Of a DNA stretch of 64,000 nt, positions 9,952 to 18,920 are shown one piece after another. Under the pieces are notes generated by a model, which saw only the letters and a program-made list of their open reading frames with translations, searched no databases and was not told the DNA's origin. Position numbers and translations under genes: made by a program. Each line of letters begins with the position of its first letter. Position 1 is the first letter of the stretch. The DNA comes from Acinetobacter pseudolwoffii (GTDB taxonomy: Bacteria; Pseudomonadota; Gammaproteobacteria; Pseudomonadales; Moraxellaceae), in NCBI RefSeq assembly GCF_002803605.1, contig NZ_PHRG01000004.1, positions 62,001-126,000 on the forward strand, in the 5' to 3' direction.

Positions 9952-11118
9952 TTAAAGAAATTCTTCCAGTACCGAATTTAAGAAGATATGCCCCTGCTCG
10001 GTACATGCAAGCCGGTTTTGATCATCGATCATTAATTTTCGTTTACGTAAAGAGCTTAATAAATCTTGTAAAGTATCCAAACTTTGACCAGTACGCTCGA
10101 TATAAAATTTAGCCTCTACGCCCTGATTTAAGCGTAGCGCATTCATCATAAACTCAAATGGCATCTCTTCAGCTTCAATACGCTTAAACTGCAAATGTTC
10201 AGCAGGTACTTTGGCTAAGTAATCCTTAGGTAAGCGGGTTTTCTGGAAACGATATACGCCATCAGGTTGAGTCACTTTGCCATGTGCACCCGCACCAATC
10301 GCCAGATAATCGCCGAATTGCCAATAATTCAGGTTATGCGCTGAAGGTAGTTCTTTACGCCAGGCAGAAACTTCATAATTGATAAAGCCTTGAGCTTTGA
10401 GATAAATTTCGCCCTGCTCCTGAATCTCTTCAAGTACATCATCTACCGGTAGAATAGGTTGGGTACGGAAAAATACCGTATTCGGTTCAATCGTCAGCTG
10501 ATACCAGGAAATATGTGTCGCGCCATTTTCTACCGCAAGTTTTAAATCATGCAAGGCCTGATCTAAAGTCTGTTCAGGCAAGCCATGCATTAAATCGACA
10601 TTAATTCGTCGAAAGCCTGCTTCACGCGCCAATCCAATCGCAGAAATCGCATCTTCATTGCTGTGAATCCGACCCAAGCGTTTAAGATGGTCAGTATTAA
10701 AACTCTGCACCCCAATCGACAAACGGTTAATGCCGGCCTGCAAATAACCTGCAAATGGGTCATGCTCTACCGTACCAGGATTTGCTTCCAGCGTAATTTC
10801 ACAGCCTTCTGCAAAGGGAATAATGGCTTGCAACTGATCAAATAACCATTGATAACCTTGAGCAGAAATCAGCGACGGCGTACCGCCACCAATAAATACA
10901 GTATGAATCTGGCGGCCTTGGGCAAAATCGACCTGCGTTTTAAAATCCTCAACCAAGGCATGTAAATATTCCTGTTCTAGTTCCAGTGATAATTCACCAT
11001 CAGGAACAGCATGCGAATTAAAGTCACAATACGGACATTTGCGCACGCACCATGGCATATGAATATATAAAGACAATGGGATAACAGCAGGATTCAATTC
11101 AGCCAAAGAACTACTCAA
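9952..11118 (-). CDS. hemW: HemW-type radical SAM protein (haem chaperone, formerly called HemN-like)
   Basis: The 388-residue protein has the radical SAM cluster motif CVRKCPYC near residue 24 followed by DFN, where true HemN has a further cysteine. It also has the SAM motif GGGTPS and a HemN C-terminal domain. The shorter length and the F after the third cysteine place it with HemW, which carries haem rather than oxidising coproporphyrinogen. The real HemN is at 3161-4534, so the two are not confused. No terminator is visible downstream. Confidence 0.9.
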   Translation of the reverse strand: MSSSLAELNPAVIPLSLYIHMPWCVRKCPYCDFNSHAVPDGELSLELEQEYLHALVEDFKTQVDFAQGRQIHTVFIGGGTPSLISAQGYQWLFDQLQAIIPFAEGCEITLEANPGTVEHDPFAGYLQAGINRLSIGVQSFNTDHLKRLGRIHSNEDAISAIGLAREAGFRRINVDLMHGLPEQTLDQALHDLKLAVENGATHISWYQLTIEPNTVFFRTQPILPVDDVLEEIQEQGEIYLKAQGFINYEVSAWRKELPSAHNLNYWQFGDYLAIGAGAHGKVTQPDGVYRFQKTRLPKDYLAKVPAEHLQFKRIEAEEMPFEFMMNALRLNQGVEAKFYIERTGQSLDTLQDLLSSLRKRKLMIDDQNRLACTEQGHIFLNSVLEEFL

Positions 11119-11232
11119 AAACGACTACAAGATATAGCTGAATTTTAACATGACTCGACAGCAACACTGCTAAAATTAAAATGATCACCGGGTTATATCT
11201 AAAAACTCAAATAGAATTAGACAGTTAAAATT

Positions 11233-11691
11233 ATGAAAATATCTTCTCAACTGATTATTTTACTTCCTTTAGTCTTTGCAATTGGTGTTTTGCTGACGCT
11301 TCAAACCGCAATTAACACGCAACTGAAAGAATATTTATATTCTCCTATGCAAGCTGCATTTTTTTCCTTTTTGATTGGTACAATAGTGCTCGCTGTGATT
11401 GTACTTTTTCAGTCCAATCCCAAACCCGGTGTACAGGAATTAATGAATGTTCCCTGGTATTTATGGCTTGGGGGCATCGTGGGTGTCTACGCGATTAGTA
11501 TGAGCATTTATGCAGCCCCCAAACTTGGCTTTCTGGTGCTTAGCGGCCTGATTATTTTTGGTCAGATGGCCATGTCGATGCTGGTCGATCATCTGGGTTT
11601 ATTGGGCAACGAAAAAATGCCGATTAACTGGCAACGTCTTTTAGGCGGCGGAGTAATTTTTATTGGTGTGCTTCTCACTTTACAACGCTAA
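11233..11691 (+). CDS. DMT-superfamily membrane protein, YdcZ/DUF606 type
   Basis: A 152-residue protein with five predicted membrane helices. It has the DUF606 pattern: LQTAINTQLKEYL near residue 23, FFSFLIGTI, the PWYLWLGGIVGV block, and a final LGGGVIFIGVLLTL. Such half-size EamA-related permeases usually dimerise; substrates are unknown. It precedes abeM by 40 bases on the same strand and could be co-transcribed with it. Confidence 0.8.
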   Translation: MKISSQLIILLPLVFAIGVLLTLQTAINTQLKEYLYSPMQAAFFSFLIGTIVLAVIVLFQSNPKPGVQELMNVPWYLWLGGIVGVYAISMSIYAAPKLGFLVLSGLIIFGQMAMSMLVDHLGLLGNEKMPINWQRLLGGGVIFIGVLLTLQR

Positions 11692-11731
11692 ACCCCTCTA
11701 TTTAAGCACATGATCACGATGAGTAATTTTT

Positions 11732-13108
11732 GTGTCGAATGTTACACCGGTTACGACCTTTGGTTTTGAATTAAAAAAACTGTTTCATCTGATGTTACCT
11801 ATTCTGGTAACCCAATTTTCCCAAGCAGGTTTGGGCCTGATTGATACCATTATGGCAGGTCATCTGTCTGCGACCGATCTTGCAGCAATTGCAGTCGGGG
11901 TGGGTCTATGGATTCCGGTGATGCTGCTGTTTAGCGGTATCATGATTGCCACGACACCCTTGGTGGCTGAAGCGAATGGCGCACGTACCCCTGAAAAAAT
12001 TGCCACCATTGCCCGTCAGTCACTTTGGGTTGCCCTGATTCTGGGGATTATTGCTGGCCTGATTTTGCAGCTGTTGCCAGCGACTTTACCAATCTTAGGT
12101 GTACCGGAAAGCTTGCAGCCTAAAGCCGGTTTATTCCTGCATGCAATTGGTTTTGGTATGCCGGCAGTGACTATGTATGCCGCCTTGCGTGGCTATTCAG
12201 AAGCGATTGGTCATCCACGCCCGGTGACCGTCATCAGCCTATTGGCACTGGTATTGCTGGTTCCACTGAACTATGTATTTATGTATGGAATTGGCCCTGT
12301 TCCAGCCTTGGGTAGTGCCGGCTGTGGTTTTGCTACGGCAATTTTACAGTGGTTAATGGTCATTACTCTGGCACTGTATATTTTTAAGAATAAAGCCTAT
12401 CAACGCACCCAGCCGTTTACTCATTGGGAAAAAATCAACCCGGAATGGATGAAACGCATCTTGCAGCTTGGTCTGCCGATCGGACTGGCGATTTTCTTTG
12501 AGGTCAGTATTTTTAGTACTGCGGCGATCGTGCTCAGCCCTTTGGGAGAAACCATTGTTGCTGCGCATCAGATTGCCATTTCAGTGACCTCACAGCTGTT
12601 TATGATTCCAATGTCACTGGCGATTGCCCTGACCATTCGGGTCGGCACCTATTATGGCGAACAGAACTGGCAGGCAATGCGTAAAGTGCAATATCTCGGC
12701 CTGATCACTGCTACTATTCTGGCAATCCTGACCATGATTTTGCTTTGGGCGTTCCGTAATGAAATCGTGGCGCTCTACACCTCGGATATGATCGTGACCC
12801 AAATCGCGGTCTATCTGATTCTGTTTGCGATTGCTTATCAACTAATGGATGGCTGGCAGATCAGTGCAGCAGGTTGTCTGCGTGGGATGCAGGACACCAA
12901 AGGCCCTATGTGGATCACCATGCTGGCTTACTGGGTGATTGCCTTCCCGGTCGGGGTGTATCTGTCCCGCTTTACCGACATGGGCGCAGCCGGTGTCTGG
13001 GTTGGCCTGATTGTGGGTCTGAGTGTGGCCTGTGTACTTTTATTAGCTCGTTTATATGGCAACAATAAACGTTTAAGTCTCGACCACTCAATGCGTTCAG
13101 CCGATTAA
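11732..13108 (+). CDS. abeM: MATE family multidrug/sodium antiporter, AbeM type
   Basis: A 458-residue, 12-helix cation-coupled efflux pump. The stretches LPILVTQFSQAGLGLIDTI, MAGHLSATDLAAIAVGVG and RGYSEAIGHPRPVTVIS are close to my recollection of A. baumannii AbeM, which exports fluoroquinolones, dyes and other cations. The start is the GTG at 11732 (VSNVTPV); an ATG 13 bases upstream is out of frame. Its last 12 bases overlap the end of an opposing pseudogene. The orthology is an estimate from remembered sequence, and export spectrum is not shown. Confidence 0.87.
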   Translation: MSNVTPVTTFGFELKKLFHLMLPILVTQFSQAGLGLIDTIMAGHLSATDLAAIAVGVGLWIPVMLLFSGIMIATTPLVAEANGARTPEKIATIARQSLWVALILGIIAGLILQLLPATLPILGVPESLQPKAGLFLHAIGFGMPAVTMYAALRGYSEAIGHPRPVTVISLLALVLLVPLNYVFMYGIGPVPALGSAGCGFATAILQWLMVITLALYIFKNKAYQRTQPFTHWEKINPEWMKRILQLGLPIGLAIFFEVSIFSTAAIVLSPLGETIVAAHQIAISVTSQLFMIPMSLAIALTIRVGTYYGEQNWQAMRKVQYLGLITATILAILTMILLWAFRNEIVALYTSDMIVTQIAVYLILFAIAYQLMDGWQISAAGCLRGMQDTKGPMWITMLAYWVIAFPVGVYLSRFTDMGAAGVWVGLIVGLSVACVLLLARLYGNNKRLSLDHSMRSAD

Positions 13109-13339
13109 TTCAAGCTGGAAAATGCGCTGCGATTCAGGATCCAGCGCATTTTTTAATGCTTTGGAAATCTCTGATTCGTCTATCACATCTTTGATCAGCA
13201 GCGGCTCTACAACCACCTCCGTGCCATTAAAGCGCATGGTGGGTGAATCATCTAACTTAGGTCCTGTATTTAAAGTTTAAGTGATACGCACACAAAAATA
13301 CACATCATCTTGAGCAGTAAAATATCGATAGACTTTCAT
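13097..13339 (-). pseudogene. DUF1737-like gene broken by an in-frame stop
   Basis: Reading the minus strand from ATG at 13339 gives MKVYRYFTAQDDVYFCVRIT, then TAA at 13279-13277. The same frame continues with TLNTGPKLDDSPTMRF and on to a stop at 13097, 81 codons in all. The pattern (MKVYRY, a cysteine plus R-T, then ALN-like, then PT-x-x-FNG, then IKDV) is that of small DUF1737 proteins, where the stop position normally holds a residue such as Q. A CAA-to-TAA change would explain it. Because the frame is intact on both sides, it is either a recent nonsense mutation or a sequencing error. Confidence 0.6.
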
Positions 13340-13626
13340 TGAATTTTCTTCATTACTGCGAGTTGTTTTATTTATACTTTTGGGACTAAAACAACCTTTA
13401 GTATGATTATGCAGCCTGACCTAAAACAATGATGTATTCAGGAATCTTGTTTGGGTTTAAGTACAGGAGATGAAGAAAAATCTTCTGATAAATCAAAGAT
13501 CATGCACCAAAGATGGAGAAGTTAAAGAAAATCACAACACAACCTCTACAATTAAATCTAGGCAATTGAATCTTTGTCACCTATGATCAAATACATCAAA
13601 TAATTGTTGGTTTCAAGGAATCTCGC
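13340..13626. other. Intergenic region upstream of ABC1 kinase gene
   Basis: About 290 AT-rich bases. I see no convincing gene; it presumably carries the promoter for the gene at 13627. Confidence 0.4.
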
Positions 13627-14925
13627 ATGGCAAAAACGGCTAGCACACCCGGTCGTCGCTTTATGAAACTTGCCGGAATGACCGCAAGTATTGCAGGTAA
13701 AACCCTATCCAATTCAATTAAAAATTTAACTGCCGACGAAGAGCAGAAAAATACTGCGCGCAGCAAATTATTTCAGGATATTGGTATACAAATCGCGGAT
13801 ACCTTGGGAGAAATGAAAGGCGCGGTCATGAAAGTTGGTCAGATCGCCTCGCAATATAAAGATATTTTTCCACCCGAAGTTGCCAAAGCCATTGCCAAAT
13901 TGCAACGTCAGGCACCGCCCATGCCATTTAAGGACATTCAGGCGCAAATTGAAAAGGAACTCGGTAAACCTTTACAGCAATTATTTCAACAGTTTGATGA
14001 ACAACCTTTTGCCGCAGCATCGATTGGTCAGGTACATAAAGCCACTTTACCCAATGGCCAGCAAGTGGTGGTCAAGGTACAGTATCCGGGGGTCGATGAA
14101 GCCTGTGAAAGTGACCTGAAACAGGTACGTCTGGCGCTACGCATGATGGGCGTTTTAAAGATTGACCGTAAACTTCAGGATCAGTTATTTAAAGAAATCC
14201 AGCATAGTCTGGACAATGAGCTCAACTATGAAATTGAAGCTCAGAACCTGGAAGTTGCCCGCGCTTTCCATGAGTCACTGGATCATAAAATTGTGATTCC
14301 ACAGGTTTTTCATGAATATTCTTCACGGCATATTCTAACCTTGAGTCAGGAAATGGGAGAAAGTATTGAAACCGCCAGCACCTGGCCACAGGAAACCCGC
14401 AATGCCTTAGGGCGACGTCTGCTGCGTGCGATTGGTCAGGAAATTTTTTATCTGAAACGCTTTCACTGTGACCCGCATCCGGGCAACTTTGCCTTTCGTG
14501 AAGATGGCTCTGTGATTGTTTATGATTATGGTGGCGTTAAGACTCTTTCGACTGAAGTGATTGGGCATTTCCGGGAACTTATTCATGCCGCACGCGAGAA
14601 GAATATTCCCGTGATCGAGCAACAGTTAGATGCGCTGCATTCCTTGACTGAAACCGGAAAATTCCCGACTGAATTGTATGAACAATGGCTGGAAGTTCTG
14701 ATGCGTCCACTGGTCACCCATTATGATTTTGCTGAAAACTCGGCCCATCATGATGGCATGGAGTTGCTCAAACCTTCTCTAAAATATTGGGATGTGTTTA
14801 AGCCATCTCCAGATACGCTCATGGTGAACCGGACGATTTCAGGACAATACTGGAACCTGATTCATTTAAAAGTTCATGATGATCTGAGTGATGTATTTGA
14901 AGAACTGGTGCCGAGTCGAGGTTAA
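13627..14925 (+). CDS. ABC1/UbiB-family atypical kinase
   Basis: A 432-residue ABC1 protein. It has the family KxGQ motif (MKVGQIAS, near residue 67), the A-rich loop AAASIGQVH that replaces the usual P-loop, the lysine in [18 protein letters not shown] as catalytic loop and YDYGG as metal motif. There is no C-terminal membrane pair as in UbiB and no ubiE/ubiJ neighbours, so it is probably a UbiB paralogue of unknown substrate rather than the ubiquinone gene. The family has weak ATPase activity and is linked to quinone or lipid metabolism. Confidence 0.85.
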   Translation: MAKTASTPGRRFMKLAGMTASIAGKTLSNSIKNLTADEEQKNTARSKLFQDIGIQIADTLGEMKGAVMKVGQIASQYKDIFPPEVAKAIAKLQRQAPPMPFKDIQAQIEKELGKPLQQLFQQFDEQPFAAASIGQVHKATLPNGQQVVVKVQYPGVDEACESDLKQVRLALRMMGVLKIDRKLQDQLFKEIQHSLDNELNYEIEAQNLEVARAFHESLDHKIVIPQVFHEYSSRHILTLSQEMGESIETASTWPQETRNALGRRLLRAIGQEIFYLKRFHCDPHPGNFAFREDGSVIVYDYGGVKTLSTEVIGHFRELIHAAREKNIPVIEQQLDALHSLTETGKFPTELYEQWLEVLMRPLVTHYDFAENSAHHDGMELLKPSLKYWDVFKPSPDTLMVNRTISGQYWNLIHLKVHDDLSDVFEELVPSRG

Positions 14926-14975
14926 TTTTGACCCCAAAGGCTTACACGCTGTAACTCTAGATGACTTGAAATACC

Positions 14976-14996
14976 AAATGTTATATTATAACATTT
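14976..14996. promoter_or_regulatory. Zur box upstream of rpmE2
   Basis: AAATGTTATA-T-TATAACATTT is a perfect 10+1+10 palindrome and matches the gammaproteobacterial Zur consensus GAAATGTTATANTATAACATTTC almost completely. It lies 27 bases upstream of the rpmE2 start, as expected for an operator repressed when zinc is sufficient. Confidence 0.88.
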
Positions 14997-15022
14997 CATT
15001 AAGAATCATAAGGGAATTATAT

Positions 15023-15274
15023 ATGCGTCCAGATATTCATCCAGCGTATCGTGAAGTGTTATTTCATGACACCAATGCCGATACTTATTTTGTGATTGGC
15101 AGCACAATGAACTCTAGCCAGACTAAAGAATATGAGGGGAAAACATACCCTTATGTTACGCTTGATATTTCAAGTGCTTCTCATCCCTTCTATACTGGCG
15201 AGCAGCGTCAAACCAGCAATGAAGGTCGCGTGGCAAGCTTTAATAAACGTTTTGGCCGCTTTAAACGTGGCTAA
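15023..15274 (+). CDS. rpmE2: Type B (zinc-free) 50S ribosomal protein L31
   Basis: An 83-residue L31 that begins [18 protein letters not shown]. It contains no cysteine at all, so it is the zinc-independent paralogue that replaces zinc-binding L31 during zinc starvation and frees zinc. The start at 15023 follows an AGGG site; longer in-frame extension overlaps the ABC1 gene and is not family sequence. The perfect Zur box just upstream explains the regulation. The zinc-binding L31 gene must lie elsewhere in the genome. Confidence 0.95.
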   Translation: MRPDIHPAYREVLFHDTNADTYFVIGSTMNSSQTKEYEGKTYPYVTLDISSASHPFYTGEQRQTSNEGRVASFNKRFGRFKRG

Positions 15275-15361
15275 AACTAAAAACCGTCGATTATCTTGAT
15301 CTTCAAATCGTGGTTTATGTCAGGAAATAACCTCCAGTTTCCTGACTTTTTTATGTCTGTT

Positions 15362-15742
15362 TCAGCTTTGAGCCAAAGCCAGTGAAGTCAAGTAAAAACC
15401 CAGCGCCAGAACGATAATTCCAACAATTACACTCGACAGCGCATACAATAGAGCTAAACCTACAGCGCCATGTTTCAAGAGCTGAAAGCTTTCCAGACCA
15501 AAACTGGAAAATGTGGTAAATCCGCCCAGTATCCCCACCATTAAAAACAGACGTGCTTCCTGTTGCAGCATTGGATATTTTTGGCTACAGGCAAAAAAGA
15601 TCCCTGCACATAAGCAGCCCAGAATATTGACCCACCACGTCGGCCAAGGAAATTGCATCTGTGGTTTTAGCAACCAGAGCCCTGCTGCATACCGTAAACT
15701 GGCACCCGCTGCCCCGCCGATTGCCACCCAAAGCCAGCCCAT
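15362..15742 (-). CDS. crcB: Fluoride exporter CrcB/Fluc
   Basis: A 126-residue, four-helix dual-topology fluoride channel. It has the opening GGAAGASLRYAAGLWL, the middle NILGCLCAGIFF, and the diagnostic GILGGFTTFSSFGLES. Start chosen at MGWLWVAIGG; upstream in-frame residues are polar and unconserved. I looked for the fluoride riboswitch upstream and did not recognise it. Only one copy is present, as expected for a homodimer. Confidence 0.93.
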   Translation of the reverse strand: MGWLWVAIGGAAGASLRYAAGLWLLKPQMQFPWPTWWVNILGCLCAGIFFACSQKYPMLQQEARLFLMVGILGGFTTFSSFGLESFQLLKHGAVGLALLYALSSVIVGIIVLALGFYLTSLALAQS

Positions 15743-15916
15743 ATACGTTCCTATTCTATTTATTGATCCAGTTGATTTGATCCGGAATTTCAAATTAATT
15801 ATGAATCATTTTCATGATTATCTTGAACTGCAAACCCATTAAATACCATGGAACTTCGCAAGAAAATTGCTATATTCATCGCATCGAATTTTTATTGATT
15901 GCAAAGGGAAAACAGC

Positions 15917-16249
15917 ATGGCACAAGATTTATTGGCACAATTGGCCGCAGGTGAGGCAAAATTTGCAGATGTGATTGCCTATATCGAAGCGCGTTATACC
16001 CATACCCCGACTGCATTTAAAAATGGCCAGCAGAGCAATGCGACCACTGAAAACCAAGGCAGCGCCAAAGTTTTTGCCTTTGCACGACTCAATGGGCTGG
16101 ATCAGGCCCAAACCTTAAGCCTGTTTGCCGAGCACTATGCAGCTGTACAAGCGACGCCTCAAGCCAGCGATCATCCGAATATCCGCCAGTTTATGCAAAA
16201 TGGCTGGGATGGCATTGCATTTGAAGGTCAGGCTTTAACTGCTAAATAA
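15917..16249 (+). CDS. HopJ-domain protein
   Basis: A 110-residue protein of the HopJ family, with the signatures FADVIAYIEARYTHTPTAF, NQGSAKVFAFARLNGL and a C-terminal NIRQFMQNGWDGIAFEG. The family is named after a Pseudomonas type III effector, but most members, including those in Acinetobacter, are in species without type III secretion, so the effector name is misleading. Start at 15917 follows an AAAGGGAAA site. Function unknown; probably cytosolic since no signal peptide is visible. Confidence 0.85.
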   Translation: MAQDLLAQLAAGEAKFADVIAYIEARYTHTPTAFKNGQQSNATTENQGSAKVFAFARLNGLDQAQTLSLFAEHYAAVQATPQASDHPNIRQFMQNGWDGIAFEGQALTAK

Positions 16250-16264
16250 GCAGTTTATCAGTAT

Positions 16265-16292
16265 AAAAAACCGCTCATAAGAGCGGTTTTTT
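16265..16292 (+). terminator. Terminator between HopJ gene and convergent exported-protein gene
   Basis: AAAAAACCGCTC, loop ATAA, GAGCGGTTTTTT. A perfect 12-bp stem with T or A runs on both sides, so it can serve both convergent genes. Confidence 0.92.
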
Positions 16293-16319
16293 ATAGGCAT
16301 CTAAATAGCAAATTTTAAT

Positions 16320-16886
16320 TTAGCTTTTCCCAACCTGTTCAATCCACTGAATTGAACTGACACGGAATACCTCACAGGCGCCATCACCGGTATCCGTCGG
16401 GGTCAATGAAGAAGTCCAGACCAGATCTTTATCACGCACTTCAACCAGCTCACCCTGCATACGCACCAGATCACCACGTTTTACCTTTTTAATGGCCTTG
16501 GCAATTTCAGGATTGGCCGGAATGATATGCATATTGGACACCATCTGCTTGGCTTGTTCTACCGGCACGGGCACCCGATCCATTTTCCAGTTCAGATAAC
16601 GGTCATATTGATTGACACTAATATGTCGGGCAATTTCAGGTTCAGCAAACAGGCCCCAACTCACCGCATAATCAATCGGAGAGAATTTGGCCTGCGGATC
16701 AGCGCTATAGACTTTGGAACCCAAAATACGGAAATCACCTTTAAAAGGCTGCAAGACGGAAATCGACTGTCCTTTGACCACAGGTGGCAAACCTTTGGCA
16801 ATATTGTGATCGACCGAGCTATAGCTGGAAATAGGCAGCAACAAACCGGCCAACAAAGCATAATGTTTAAAGTGTTTGAACATCAT
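16320..16886 (-). CDS. Exported protein of unknown function, paralogue of the one at 17723
   Basis: A 188-residue protein with a signal peptide in about the first 24 residues (positively charged start, then HYALLAGLLLPISSYS). The C-terminal half carries SNMHIIPANPEIAKAIKKVK, then RGDLVRMQGELVEV and GACEVFRVSSIQWIE. The same pattern recurs in the protein at 17723-18301, so the two are distant paralogues. I recognise the pattern from other gammaproteobacterial hypothetical proteins but no function. The start at 16886 is chosen because a longer frame adds 42 residues ahead of a good signal peptide. It is divergent from the methyltransferase. Confidence 0.78.
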   Translation of the reverse strand: MMFKHFKHYALLAGLLLPISSYSSVDHNIAKGLPPVVKGQSISVLQPFKGDFRILGSKVYSADPQAKFSPIDYAVSWGLFAEPEIARHISVNQYDRYLNWKMDRVPVPVEQAKQMVSNMHIIPANPEIAKAIKKVKRGDLVRMQGELVEVRDKDLVWTSSLTPTDTGDGACEVFRVSSIQWIEQVGKS

Positions 16887-17074
16887 TTTTAATCTAATCC
16901 TAATCGAGTTGATCAAACGTTTTAAGGATATCTTCCTTGATCTTACGTATTTTTTAATGAATAAACAGTTGAACTTGGTAACAAACTGGGTGTATTTAGT
17001 CAGCTTGGGCATTCCCGAATATTGTATTTTTCAGTTAAGCTAAAATACATTCAGATTAAATTAAAACAACCCAA

Positions 17075-17704
17075 ATGCTGTATCAACTTTATCAACAACA
17101 CATCTTTCCGCACCTTTTAAATCAGGTGATGCAAACGCCGTCCTTGATGGATTTACGCCGTGAATTGCTTTTGAACATTTCTGGTGAAGTACTGGAAATT
17201 GGTTTTGGTACAGGGCTGAATCTGCCTTTCTATCAAGAAGTAGATCTGGTCTATGCCGTAGAACCCAATCCGGCCATTTTCAAGCTGGCAGAACCGCGCA
17301 TCCAGCAGGCTGCTTTTCAGGTTGAACATATTCAGGCCAGCGCAGAAGCATTGCCTTTTGCAGAACATAGTCTAGAACATGTGATCTCGACCTGGACGCT
17401 GTGTAGTATTGCTGACCTCGGCCAAAGTCTGCGTGAGATTTATCGTGTGCTACAACCGGGCGGTCACTTGCATGTGGTCGAACATGTGCTGAATCGACAA
17501 AATTTAAATATCCAGCGCCTGCAGCATTTACTCACCCCGATTCAGAAGAAAGTCGCAGATGGCTGTCATTTAAACCGGGATATTGAAACTGCCTTACTGG
17601 AAACTGGTTTTGAAATTGAAGAATTGAATTATATCAATGCCGCAGGGATTCCGAAGATTGGCCAGCGTATGCTGCTGGCTCGACTGCGTAAACCGCAAGG
17701 CTAA
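17075..17704 (+). CDS. Class I SAM-dependent methyltransferase, UbiE/METTL7-like
   Basis: A 209-residue Rossmann methyltransferase. Motif I is VLEIGFGTGLNLPFY near residue 40, the acidic residue ending strand 2 is in AVEPN, and motif II is in EHVISTWTLCSIAD. LREIYRVLQPGGHLHVVEH is the typical strand-4 to strand-5 region. It resembles the methyltransferase-11 class acting on small or lipid-like molecules; the substrate is unknown. It is flanked on both sides by genes for the two related exported proteins. Confidence 0.83.
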   Translation: MLYQLYQQHIFPHLLNQVMQTPSLMDLRRELLLNISGEVLEIGFGTGLNLPFYQEVDLVYAVEPNPAIFKLAEPRIQQAAFQVEHIQASAEALPFAEHSLEHVISTWTLCSIADLGQSLREIYRVLQPGGHLHVVEHVLNRQNLNIQRLQHLLTPIQKKVADGCHLNRDIETALLETGFEIEELNYINAAGIPKIGQRMLLARLRKPQG

Positions 17705-17722
17705 TTTATTTTCGTTTTGCCG

Positions 17723-18301
17723 TTAATGTTGCTGCAACTGAGTCACACGCAGCAACTGACAATGGGCATGATATTCCGAGCCTGTACCCACCTGAAATTC
17801 CTGTCCCGTGCTTCCTGAATGTACTGTGACCAGATCACCGCTGAGTGTAATCTTCTGCCCTGATTTTAGCCTGCGAATCTGATTGGCAATTTTCTCGTTG
17901 GCAGCGATCAGACTAAAATGCCGGATATGCGTGCTGAGAAATTCAGCTTCAGCCTGGCTGATTTGTTCCTCGATTTGATAACAGCGTTTTGCTTGATCAA
18001 ATGCTAATGTTGCCTGCATGGCTGGCAGTGACTGGCTGAGCAACAGCACATCGATATTACTGACATAGGCCAGATCATTAAAATGTCCAACCATAGGGCT
18101 GGCCTGATGCAAGACACGACGATTCGGTTTAACGAAACGTTTATCATGCACAGTAAATGTAGCTGAAATGGGTTGAATCGGCTCTACCGAAAAGTTTTTC
18201 AAGACACCTCGTTCTTCCAGATGTGGGATCGCACGAAAAAACTCATTCCAGACCCACAGTCCCAGCATAAACAGCAGCGCAGTGATCAGTAATTTCTGCA
18301 T
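17723..18301 (-). CDS. Membrane-anchored protein of unknown function, paralogue of the one at 16320
   Basis: A 192-residue protein with one N-terminal hydrophobic segment (about residues 4-20, LLITALLFMLGLWVW) that looks like an uncleaved anchor. The C-terminal half, IRHFSLIAANEKIANQIRR, then SGQKITLSGDLVTV and HCQLLRVTQLQ, lines up with the corresponding region of the protein at 16320. The predicted fold is beta-rich and extracytoplasmic. It lies 27 bases upstream of the Holliday-junction-like gene in reverse order, so the two are probably one transcript. No function is recognised. Confidence 0.75.
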   Translation of the reverse strand: MQKLLITALLFMLGLWVWNEFFRAIPHLEERGVLKNFSVEPIQPISATFTVHDKRFVKPNRRVLHQASPMVGHFNDLAYVSNIDVLLLSQSLPAMQATLAFDQAKRCYQIEEQISQAEAEFLSTHIRHFSLIAANEKIANQIRRLKSGQKITLSGDLVTVHSGSTGQEFQVGTGSEYHAHCQLLRVTQLQQH

Positions 18302-18328
18302 AATTTCTTATTCTTTCCTTGGTTGTGC

Positions 18329-18796
18329 TCAATCATCGAAATCAATCCGGATGGTTTCAAAACGCACCCGCCCTTCCTGAACTGCACGGGCAATGGCTTG
18401 CTGGCCTTTGGTCAGACGCGCTCCGCCACTTTTGATATCAATCAATACCACTTCAATATCCTCTGCTTCGCCTACGCCGTCTCTGAAATCGGTATAGCCA
18501 TCAAAGACCACATAATCGACAGGATCGCCCAGAAACTTGGCATCACTGGGCAGATATTGAAATTCCGGCATGATCGGTGCGAGCTGTTCCGCCATTTTGC
18601 CTTTCAGGACTGCCCTGCTGGTATTGACACTGCGTTTTTGCGCGGCGATCAATGCCTGCTGATGTTCTAGTTCCAGCTCGGCAATATACTGCTCATATTC
18701 AGCCTTGATGCGTCCATTGCGTGTCTGACTTAAAATAATGGTGGTCAGCACCACCCCGATACATGTGCCAATCAGCATGGCCATCCATATGGACAT
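18329..18796 (-). CDS. Holliday-junction-resolvase-like endonuclease domain protein, membrane-anchored
   Basis: A 155-residue protein with an N-terminal membrane helix (about residues 4-22), a short coiled region rich in E, Q and A, and a C-terminal restriction-endonuclease-like domain. VDYVVFDGYTDF, then EVVLIDIKSGGARLTKGQQ, fits the D...(D/E)xK core of the predicted Endonuc_Holl family. It is unusual for a nuclease to be tethered to the membrane, but this arrangement is typical of that family. Divergent from parA. Activity is not proven for the family as far as I know. Confidence 0.75.
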   Translation of the reverse strand: MSIWMAMLIGTCIGVVLTTIILSQTRNGRIKAEYEQYIAELELEHQQALIAAQKRSVNTSRAVLKGKMAEQLAPIMPEFQYLPSDAKFLGDPVDYVVFDGYTDFRDGVGEAEDIEVVLIDIKSGGARLTKGQQAIARAVQEGRVRFETIRIDFDD

Positions 18797-18920
18797 TCAA
18801 TCTTCCTAATTTACTTTATTTTTTCAGCACAACATTCGACTGAAGTTGAAAACATCAGCCATTGGTACGCTTGAAAAGAATGATATGCTAGGCAGGAACA
18901 GAATAAAATCACCTTGAGTC

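Noticed and set aside
15743..15916. Possible fluoride riboswitch upstream of crcB
   Set aside because: The conserved crcB RNA core was not seen in the region before the start codon.
15917..16249. Type III effector activity suggested by the HopJ name
   Set aside because: No type III secretion genes in the window and the family is widespread in species lacking them.
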